9,472 nt of DNA from Bacteroidales bacterium UBA1736 (GTDB lineage: Bacteria > Bacteroidota > Bacteroidia > Bacteroidales > UBA932). The notes beneath the pieces were generated by a model. It did not search any database. It saw nothing but the letters and a program-made list of their open reading frames with translations, and was not told where the DNA came from. This document shows, in pieces, positions 1 to 5,233 of this stretch. The position numbers and the translations under genes are program-made. The stretch is taken from positions 2,974 through 12,445 of the forward strand of contig DCIC01000145.1 in NCBI GenBank assembly GCA_002315825.1, written 5' to 3'. Within the stretch, counting starts at the first letter, position 1; each line of letters opens with the position of its first letter.

Positions 1-12
1 TAAACTGACAAA

Positions 13-50
13 AATTTCATTGGACACCTGTGATATTTTTCAATGAAATT
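13..50. repeat. 10-bp perfect inverted repeat upstream of the tRNA gene
   Basis: The arm AATTTCATTG at 13-22 is exactly reverse-complemented as CAATGAAATT at 41-50, with an 18-nt spacer. The right arm runs into the predicted -33 element of the tRNA promoter. It could be a protein-binding site, or the remains of a terminator for a gene left of the window; there is no T-tract directly after the right arm, which weakens the terminator reading. The repeat itself is certain, the role is not. Confidence 0.5.
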
Positions 51-81
51 GTGGTATTTCAAAATTAATTTCGTAGCTTTG
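49..81 (+). promoter_or_regulatory. Bacteroidetes-type promoter of the tRNA gene
   Basis: A perfect TAnnTTTG -7 box (TAGCTTTG) lies at 74-81, and a TTG matching the -33 element lies at 49-51, giving a 22-nt spacer. This is the known primary sigma-factor consensus of Bacteroides. Transcription would begin a few bases before the tRNA 5' end at 92, leaving a very short leader. Confidence 0.7.
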
Positions 82-91
82 CACCCGCAAA

Positions 92-165
92 CGAGAAGTG
101 GCGCAGTTGGCTAGCGCACCACGTTAGGGACGTGGGGGTCGGGTGTTCGAGTCACCTCTTCTCGA
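92..165 (+). tRNA. tRNA-Pro, anticodon AGG
   Basis: The 74 bases fold into a full class I cloverleaf: 7-bp acceptor stem (CGAGAAG with CTTCTCG), D stem GCGC/GCGC with GG in the loop, anticodon stem CCACG/CGTGG, 5-nt variable loop, and T arm GGGTG/CACCT with loop TTCGAGT. C1:G72, discriminator A73, G35, G36 and G37 are all proline-tRNA features known from bacteria. The loop TTAGGGA puts AGG at 126-128, reading CCU. Proline tRNAs in bacteria usually carry G, U or C at position 34, so A34 is unusual and might be deaminated to inosine. The 3' CCA is not encoded. Tyr, Leu and Ser are excluded by the short variable loop. Confidence 0.88.
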
Positions 166-168
166 CAA

Positions 169-217
169 GAAGGATGCTAACTAAAAACAAAATTTTCAGT
201 TAGCATCCTTCCTTTTT
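169..217 (+). terminator. Rho-independent terminator of the tRNA transcript
   Basis: A 14-bp perfect stem pairs 169-182 with 198-211 around a 15-nt A/T-rich loop, and TTTTT follows at 213-217. It starts four bases after the tRNA, so the tRNA is a single-gene transcript. The stem has no comparable T-tract on the minus strand, so it is probably one-directional. Confidence 0.9.
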
Positions 218-314
218 ATGCTATTCCGTACCTGTGGGGGCCCGTGAGGCTCAGGTGCAAAATCTTGTATATGAGACCCGGGGGTTCCACACTGACCCGC
301 ATTCACAGCACTAT

Positions 315-950
315 TTATTTCACAAGTCTCTCCAAAAAAGAAGCGAGCCTCATATCAGTCGAGCGATTGAGAGCAACATCATCGTCAGTAGCCCCTTTCG
401 CCCTTGAAAGACCGCCACAGACATCCACGCCAAGGATAGTATGAGCTGCGGCCAATGACGAGACCATCGACTCCAACTCGTCAAGAGTCATCTCACCTTG
501 ATCCCAGTTGGTCCTTGCAAACTCAGGACTCATTACATCCTTATCAATCGACAGGTACACAGGAAGGTCGGAAGGGACATCAATACGGTTCAAAAGATCA
601 CACTTACAGTGCGGCAAACGGCGCACATCCCCAACCCAACTGCCACAGGACAAAATATCACCGCCAAAGCTGACCTCCTGATCATCAGAATGATTATCAA
701 ACAGAACCAGACAGAAATCCCGATCTATTTTTTCCGCAAACAGCAGAGAGACATAATGGTAATCTCCCCCATCAATCCAATGTACCCCGGAATACGGCTG
801 CCCTTTGAGAGCCTCTCGCAACAAAGACAATGAACAAGCATCACAATAACAGCAGGTCCCCTCAACGTCACTGAAATCGAAATGAGCGGACTCGGACGGA
901 GAAAAAGACTCATCAGAGTAAATATGAGAAAAATTCAAGATGCAATGCAT
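315..950 (-). CDS. small divergent arginase-fold (ureohydrolase-like) protein
   Basis: The protein has 211 residues, well below the roughly 300 of true arginases and agmatinases. Ureohydrolase motifs appear in the right order: GGDYHY (61-66, in place of GGDHS), DNHSD (85-89, the DxHxD metal site), SIDKD (134-138, the SxDxD metal site) and GVDVCGG (174-180). The Asp/His ligands of the two later motifs are present, so a two-metal (Mn-type) centre is plausible. The first motif has an inserted Tyr before the His. A Cys cluster CCYCDAC lies at 33-39, outside the usual motifs. No signal peptide is seen, so it is cytoplasmic. The ATG at 950 gives a sensible beta-strand start. It stands alone, divergent from the gene at 1069. 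The substrate cannot be told; the arginase, agmatinase and formimidoylglutamase families all share this fold. Confidence 0.75.
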   Translation of the reverse strand: MHCILNFSHIYSDESFSPSESAHFDFSDVEGTCCYCDACSLSLLREALKGQPYSGVHWIDGGDYHYVSLLFAEKIDRDFCLVLFDNHSDDQEVSFGGDILSCGSWVGDVRRLPHCKCDLLNRIDVPSDLPVYLSIDKDVMSPEFARTNWDQGEMTLDELESMVSSLAAAHTILGVDVCGGLSRAKGATDDDVALNRSTDMRLASFLERLVK

Positions 951-1032
951 ATAAAAACGACAAAAAGGGCTCTCGAACGCAACACAGACTAATATTGACC
1001 AGTAAAAATAGATAATTTCAAAAAATAATCAG

Positions 1033-1040
1033 TATATTTG
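1033..1040 (+). promoter_or_regulatory. -7 box of the four-gene plus-strand unit
   Basis: TATATTTG is a perfect TAnnTTTG match, 28 bases before the ATG at 1069, giving a leader of roughly 20 bases. No TTTG or TTG sits at the expected -33 distance, so the call rests on the -7 box alone. It lies in the 118-bp divergent region 951-1068; no equally good box faces the minus-strand gene. Confidence 0.5.
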
Positions 1041-1068
1041 AAAACTTTTTACGCAATTTCTAACCTGG

Positions 1069-1542
1069 ATGGAAGAACAGACTTTGTATCCCCTCGATTC
1101 GTCTCGAGTATATTACTCAATGGATGAGTTGACTCTCGAGACCGAGGAAGGTCCCCAAACACTGAAAATGGGGGCTTGGATCAATGTTGATCCCGTGCGT
1201 ATCCACAAAATGATCATCCGGGAAAAAACCCTTACCGTGGACTCCTTCGAAGTCCTCAATCCCCTCATCAGCAAGCTCCGCAGAGCAGATCCCGAATATT
1301 ACAAGAAATTTATGGGTCTGCAACTTACAATCGACTACCCCGGATACAGCACAGGTATCAAAGCCAAAATCCCCTTTGAAAATGACCCTGTAGGTTTCTA
1401 CAAATGGTGGAGGAAAGGCAAACACGAAGAAAAGGTTCATTTGTCCCTAGGCAACAGGATCATATTATTCCAGAAGGTTTCCATTATGGATCCCAAGATT
1501 ATCCTAAAGAAAGACCTGGAATTAATCAGACCCGCAAAATGA
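1069..1542 (+). CDS. conserved-looking hypothetical protein, first gene of the phosphatase unit
   Basis: The 157-residue protein matches no family I recognise. It has no signal peptide or membrane segment and is rich in charged residues with alternating hydrophobics, which suggests a soluble, mostly beta protein. An aromatic-basic patch FYKWWRKGKH lies at 110-119. The start follows a -7 box at 1033-1040 and no better start is seen. The TGA stop at 1540-1542 overlaps the ATG of the phosphatase gene at 1539 by 4 bases, a pattern that usually means translational coupling. Coupling suggests that it works with, or is made in proportion to, the phosphatase, but this is inference only. Its codon use looks like that of the neighbours. 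Confidence 0.75.
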   Translation: MEEQTLYPLDSSRVYYSMDELTLETEEGPQTLKMGAWINVDPVRIHKMIIREKTLTVDSFEVLNPLISKLRRADPEYYKKFMGLQLTIDYPGYSTGIKAKIPFENDPVGFYKWWRKGKHEEKVHLSLGNRIILFQKVSIMDPKIILKKDLELIRPAK

Positions 1543-2375
1543 GACAACGCAGAGAAATCCCATTCAGCGAGAAGTCCATCGGACTTGACAATGTCATCAA
1601 CGCAAGAGAACTTGGCGGATACGTAATGCAGGACGGCCGTAAAATAAAAAAAGGCCTTCTGCTGCGCGGAGGCAATCTGTCCAAGGCCAGTGAGAATGAC
1701 ATCCGCCGCCTGAAGAACGAATACCATCTGGCAATCAATTTCGATTTCCGTTCAGAAAAGGAGATAATGCTGTCCCCCGACAAGCCGATGGCAAATGTCG
1801 AATATATGTGGCTCCCCACAATTGATGAGAAAACTGCCAAACTCGGCAAATTGAATCTCCCCGGGCACGCCTACACCAATCTTCCCAAATATCTCGTTGA
1901 GCATTGTTTTGAACAAAAAGTAAAGGAAATAGCCGCAAATATGTACCCCGAGCTTGTCAAAAACGAATATACCCAGCTCCAATATGCCGCATTCCTGCAA
2001 AAGATTGCAGGAGTGGAAGGAGAGCGCGCAGTGTATTGGCACTGCTCACAGGGTAAGGACAGGACCGGACTTGGAGCAGCACTTCTTCTTGCAGCCCTGG
2101 GCGCAGACAGAGACACAATAATGGAGGATTTTGCCATCTCAAACTCATTTTACAAAGAGGAAATAGAATCCACCTGCAAAATAATCAAAGAGATGGGAGG
2201 CTCCGATGAGGAATTTGCAGTAGTGCAGACATTCATAGGAGTCAAATGTGACTATTTTGAGAACGCACTCAACATAATTGACAAAGAGTACGGCTCAATG
2301 GACCAATATCTGAGCGATATTATGGTCCTCACCGACGAGGATAAGGATAAAATGAGAAACAGACTCCTGGAATAG
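1539..2375 (+). CDS. tyrosine/dual-specificity protein phosphatase-like enzyme (Y_phosphatase3 type)
   Basis: The protein has 278 residues and carries the Cys-based phosphatase P-loop HCSQGKDRTG at 168-177, with nucleophile C169 and Arg175. Near the N-terminus NARELGGY (21-28) matches the N-x-R-D/E-L-G-G signature of the bacterial family that includes LipA of Listeria and MptpB of mycobacteria (Pfam Y_phosphatase3). These hydrolyse phosphotyrosine and sometimes phosphoserine/threonine or phosphoinositides. There is no signal peptide, so it is cytoplasmic. I chose the ATG at 1539 over an upstream in-frame ATG at 1404 because the longer form would run 139 bases into the preceding gene and adds a basic tail unlike the family, while 1539 gives the ATGA overlap. 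The YqaA-type gene follows after 10 bases. The true substrate is unknown. Confidence 0.88.
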   Translation: MRQRREIPFSEKSIGLDNVINARELGGYVMQDGRKIKKGLLLRGGNLSKASENDIRRLKNEYHLAINFDFRSEKEIMLSPDKPMANVEYMWLPTIDEKTAKLGKLNLPGHAYTNLPKYLVEHCFEQKVKEIAANMYPELVKNEYTQLQYAAFLQKIAGVEGERAVYWHCSQGKDRTGLGAALLLAALGADRDTIMEDFAISNSFYKEEIESTCKIIKEMGGSDEEFAVVQTFIGVKCDYFENALNIIDKEYGSMDQYLSDIMVLTDEDKDKMRNRLLE

Positions 2376-2385
2376 TTTTCAAAAA

Positions 2386-2826
2386 ATGGACTTTGCAAAA
2401 CTGGGACTGTTCGGCCTGTTCTTAGGCTCATTTCTTGCGGCAAGCATTTTTCCGCTGAGTTCCGACGCACTGTATGTGGCTTTTCTTGCAGTTTACGATT
2501 CCAGTTTCACCTGCTTTATTGTCGCGACACTTGGGAACTGGCTCGGAGGAATCACCACCTACTATGTAGGACGTCTCGGCAGATGGGAATGGATAGAAAA
2601 GTGGTTCAAGGTCAAGAAAGAGACACTCGAAAAGCAGAAAGCATCAATTGACAGATATGGAGTATGGCTTGCGCTCCTCAGCTGGGTACCCTTCATCGGA
2701 GATGTATTGGTCGTGGCGTTGGGCTTTTACAAAGCCAGTCCGGGATGGACAATTCTTTTCCTGCTGATAGGAAAGGCGGCCCGATTCTTGGTATGGTCAA
2801 TGATAATGGGTTATTTTATTTCCTGA
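2386..2826 (+). CDS. yqaA: YqaA-type inner-membrane protein (DedA/VTT superfamily)
   Basis: The 146-residue protein aligns by eye along most of its length with E. coli YqaA: GSFLAASIFP near 14-23, GNWLGG at 50-55, LLSWVPFIGD at 97-106, and GKAARF at 129-134. The VTT (SNARE-associated) family members are thought to act in lipid translocation or envelope homeostasis; the role of YqaA itself is not established. Hydrophobic stretches at about 6-36, 42-62, 93-115 and 120-145 fit an integral membrane protein with re-entrant loops. A charged helix (66-92) sits between the halves. It starts 10 bases after the phosphatase stop, behind an A-rich stretch, and the next gene begins one base after its stop, so it lies firmly within the unit. 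Confidence 0.9.
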   Translation: MDFAKLGLFGLFLGSFLAASIFPLSSDALYVAFLAVYDSSFTCFIVATLGNWLGGITTYYVGRLGRWEWIEKWFKVKKETLEKQKASIDRYGVWLALLSWVPFIGDVLVVALGFYKASPGWTILFLLIGKAARFLVWSMIMGYFIS

Positions 2827-2827
2827 T

Positions 2828-3277
2828 ATGAAACCGAAACGATTCTTTATTTACGCCCTCGTATTTGCAGTATGCTCCTGCGGCAACTCAGCACAAATCT
2901 CTCAAAACAATGACAATGACGACATCAGCGAAGGCAACAGCTATGCCGTATCCAGAGTCAAAGTGAAAAACAAGGACAACACGCAGTATACCAACATATT
3001 GGACTACCTCAGAGGTAAGGTCCCGGGAGTACAAATTGCCCCCGACGGAAGCGTCAGAGTACGAGGAGTGTCATCGGTCAACAGCGGCTCCGACCCTCTC
3101 ATCATAGTGGACGGAGCGCAAATAAGCGATATCAATCTGGTAAACCCCAACGATGTCTATTCCATCACAGTCATCAAAGACGCATCAACTGCCATATACG
3201 GATTCCGTGGAGTCAACGGCGTGATTGACATTAAGACAAAGACCGCTCAGAACGTCATCGACAGCGAAGAAGAATAA
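2828..3277 (+). CDS. lipoprotein consisting of a lone TonB-dependent receptor plug domain
   Basis: The 149-residue protein opens with a signal peptide ending in a lipobox (V15-C16-S17-C18), so C18 should be acylated. A polar, Asn/Asp-rich linker follows to about residue 45. Residues 56-137 are a SusC-like plug: LRGKVPGVQI (61-70), VRVRGVSSVN (76-85), PLIIVDG (90-96), INLVNPNDVYSI (102-113), VIKDASTAIYG (115-125) and NGVIDIKTK (130-138). In SusC proteins this plug is followed by a beta-barrel of 700 or more residues; here the gene stops 11 residues after the plug. The reading frame ends cleanly against the convergent gene and the signal peptide is a lipoprotein type, so it looks like a purpose-built small protein and not a cut-down receptor. 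It is last in the plus-strand unit, one base after the yqaA stop. Its function is unknown. Confidence 0.85.
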   Translation: MKPKRFFIYALVFAVCSCGNSAQISQNNDNDDISEGNSYAVSRVKVKNKDNTQYTNILDYLRGKVPGVQIAPDGSVRVRGVSSVNSGSDPLIIVDGAQISDINLVNPNDVYSITVIKDASTAIYGFRGVNGVIDIKTKTAQNVIDSEEE

Positions 3278-3850
3278 TCATTCCCCGACAAGTTCCTCCT
3301 CAAAAGGATCATCTTTAAGAAGCTGTCTGTACCCGGGGATAACTCTGCCCGTGACCTTCATCACATCTGCCTTCTTATGAGCAACGCAGATGACCTCATT
3401 GTCGGGAGTCAGTGCAGCGAAAGAGCCATTGAACTGGATACTCTTGGTCGGCGCATCAGCCTTTCCTGTAAACTCATAGATATAAAAGGCTATATCATTG
3501 ACGCTCTCCCCCATCGACTGCTTTAAGGAATCCAGACCATTCTTTATTCTGATATCCTGGACGAGATTGTCATATCGCATCTGAGCGTTCTTGGGTTTTC
3601 TCTCCTCAAGAAACTTTTTATATAGGGCCTCATCCTGTCTCATTCTGAGAGCGAAGAGCTTTGACCTGCGCATAAATTCCTGCTCAAAGGTGGACGAATC
3701 CGAAAGAGCTATGTTATCGATTGCCATAGTCTCCATATCGGGATACTGCTCAAGGATATAACTCTGAATAGCAGAGATGGTGGGATCTTGCTTCTTTGTG
3801 CAGGAAATGACTGACAGGAAGGCAAGCACGAGAATCAAATGATTTTTCAT
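3278..3850 (-). CDS. small lipoprotein of unknown function
   Basis: The 190-residue protein has a lipoprotein signal peptide with lipobox VISC, acylated Cys at 17, followed by TKKQD. Residues 25-115 are highly charged and likely helical; the part from 119 on (AFYIYEFTG, IQFNGSFAALTPDNEVICVAH) looks like a beta-sheet domain. I recognise no family. It begins seven bases after the stop of the YhiN-like gene, so the two are probably co-transcribed. Its TGA abuts the TAA of the convergent plug gene with no bases between, and no terminator hairpin is seen at that junction. It is probably anchored in the periplasm or outer membrane. Confidence 0.8.
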   Translation of the reverse strand: MKNHLILVLAFLSVISCTKKQDPTISAIQSYILEQYPDMETMAIDNIALSDSSTFEQEFMRRSKLFALRMRQDEALYKKFLEERKPKNAQMRYDNLVQDIRIKNGLDSLKQSMGESVNDIAFYIYEFTGKADAPTKSIQFNGSFAALTPDNEVICVAHKKADVMKVTGRVIPGYRQLLKDDPFEEELVGE

Positions 3851-3857
3851 ATTCGGT

Positions 3858-5051
3858 TTATTTATTATTAGTCAAACGGTTGGCGATAGAATGTGCAGCC
3901 ACGTAGCCGGTGGACCAAGCAGCCTGAAGATTGAATCCGCCTGTAATTGCATCCACGTCCAGCACCTCTCCGGCGAAATAAAGCCCGGGATATTTCCTGC
4001 ACTCCATAGTGGAAATATTAATATCTTTCAAGGACACTCCGCCGCAGGTCACGAATTCATCCTTGAATCTATTCTTCCCTTTCACCTGATAAACATCATC
4101 ACTGAGCAAAGTGCACAAGCGATTGATGCCTTTAGAACCCAGCTCCGAGCATCGGATATCCTCACGGAACTCATATTTACTGAGAAGATAATGCCAAAGT
4201 CTCGTGCTAACAAACTGAGGATGCGATGAACTCAAAAGTTTTCGAGGATTGTCAGACAGCAGACATCTGACCATTCCCTGAACAACTGAAGTATCACTCT
4301 CCCCTGTCCAATTGACCGATATGTCAGTAACATACTGACGCTCGGCAAGATATCGGGCGGCATAAGATGACAGCTTCAGAATCGACGGCCCGCTCATCCC
4401 CCAGTCGGTGACAAGGAGAGGACCCGAAGATCGGAAAGAAGTGCCAGGAATACACACATTGCAGTTCTGCACCACCGCCCCCGCCAATTCCCTGATCCCG
4501 TCAGCGGATAGATTGAAACTGAAAAGGGAAGGGACCAAATTCTCAATCCTGATATCCAAAGCGGACAACATCCGCACCCCCGCGCCCCCACTTGCAACAA
4601 GTACTGCATCATATTCATCCATCAAAGGACGGATGTCATCAATACGCTTATTGCAAAGCAATCTGACATCAGAGGCCCTCATAAGTGACAACAAGGTGTT
4701 CACAATCTGCATTGCATCCTGAGAGGCAGGAAAAACGCACTGGTCCTCCTGAACAACAAGTCCTACTCCGTGTCTGCGGAACCAACTCATTGCATCTTCA
4801 TTGCTGAAAGCACATAAAGCCCTGTGCATCAGCCTGTCACCCCGAGGATAGGCATCTGACAGCTTCCTTATTGCAGCAAAAGTATTTGTCAAGTTGCAAC
4901 GTCCGCCCCCAGTCACAGCCACCTTGGCCAAAGCTCTGTTCTGAGCCTCGAAGACAGTAACCGCTGCAGATGGCAACAGGCGTTTCAGTTCAATCGAACA
5001 GAAACACCCTGCCGCTCCGCCTCCAATGATTGCAACACGTTTTCCATCCAT
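3858..5051 (-). CDS. yhiN: YhiN/HI0933-family FAD-dependent oxidoreductase (BaiN-like)
   Basis: The 397-residue flavoprotein has a dinucleotide-binding GGGAAG at 10-15, the family signature TGGGRCNLTN at 47-56, and the C-terminal FAD-site block GLYFAGEVLD (356-365) followed by ITGGFNLQAAWSTGYVAA (369-386), with CGGV at 336-339. Length is normal for the family. The reaction is not established for most members; BaiN in clostridia was linked to bile-acid dehydroxylation, but that should not be assumed here. The family's THxGxSGP-like segment reads TDWGMSGP at 215-222, with Asp where His is usual. A TTG three codons upstream (5060) is also in frame, but it lies inside the predicted -7 box, so the ATG at 5051 is preferred. 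The downstream lipoprotein gene follows after seven bases. Confidence 0.93.
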   Translation of the reverse strand: MDGKRVAIIGGGAAGCFCSIELKRLLPSAAVTVFEAQNRALAKVAVTGGGRCNLTNTFAAIRKLSDAYPRGDRLMHRALCAFSNEDAMSWFRRHGVGLVVQEDQCVFPASQDAMQIVNTLLSLMRASDVRLLCNKRIDDIRPLMDEYDAVLVASGGAGVRMLSALDIRIENLVPSLFSFNLSADGIRELAGAVVQNCNVCIPGTSFRSSGPLLVTDWGMSGPSILKLSSYAARYLAERQYVTDISVNWTGESDTSVVQGMVRCLLSDNPRKLLSSSHPQFVSTRLWHYLLSKYEFREDIRCSELGSKGINRLCTLLSDDVYQVKGKNRFKDEFVTCGGVSLKDINISTMECRKYPGLYFAGEVLDVDAITGGFNLQAAWSTGYVAAHSIANRLTNNK

Positions 5052-5057
5052 ACTACG

Positions 5058-5065
5058 CAAAAGTA
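5058..5065 (-). promoter_or_regulatory. -7 box of yhiN, close enough for a leaderless mRNA
   Basis: On the minus strand TACTTTTG is a perfect TAnnTTTG. Its last base at 5058 is six bases before the ATG at 5051, so transcription would start at or next to the start codon. The nearest TTTG upstream (5099-5096) is about 30 bases away, too far for a standard -33 element, so the promoter may be weak or factor-dependent. The position rules out the in-frame TTG at 5060 as a start on this transcript. Confidence 0.5.
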
Positions 5066-5107
5066 ATACTTTTTCCTTGAGTATTATCTATGGCGCAAAT
5101 ACATAAG

Positions 5108-5208
5108 TTGACGGAATATATATGTGTTTGCCGGAGTCCTCCCCACTATGTGGGTCCCCTCCCTTTTCGGGAGCCAATGCTCCGGCAAACACATATATAT
5201 TCCGTCAA
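5108..5208. repeat. 101-bp nested palindrome (29-bp perfect inverted repeat)
   Basis: The arm at 5108-5136 (starting TTGACGGAATA, ending GCCGGAG) is exactly reverse-complemented at 5180-5208. The 43-nt centre holds two further perfect hairpins: CCCAC/GTGGG at 5142-5154 with loop TAT, and CTCCC/GGGAG at 5159-5173 with loop TTTTC. The whole would fold into a long stem topped by a two-hairpin crown, in RNA or as a DNA cruciform. There is no T-tract after either end, so it is not a standard terminator. It lies between the GH130 stop (5234) and the yhiN promoter, and in the other direction no gene reads through it. It has no coding capacity of its own. It could be a MITE-like or REP-like element, or a structured 3' UTR; no clear target-site duplication is seen. 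Confidence 0.9.
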
Positions 5209-5233
5209 AAAGGCTGAAAAGCAAGCTCAGCGA

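Noticed and set aside
92..165. Integration (att) site at the tRNA gene
   Set aside because: No integrase gene and no repeat of the tRNA 3' end was seen in the window.
218..314. GC-rich stretch with short self-complementary runs (for example ACCTG/CAGGT at 230-256, CCCGGG near 279)
   Set aside because: The pairs are short and interrupted and no T-tract follows on the minus strand, so I could not support a terminator or RNA gene; it may be the 3' UTR of the arginase-like gene.
1404..1538. Longer phosphatase start at 1404
   Set aside because: It would overlap the preceding gene by 139 bases and add a basic tail absent from the family; the ATG at 1539 gives a standard ATGA overlap.
5108..5208. 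Palindrome as a Rho-independent terminator for the GH130 transcript
   Set aside because: Reading the minus strand, the sequence after the stem is CTTATGTATTTG, not a T-tract, and the arms are much longer than a typical terminator stem.
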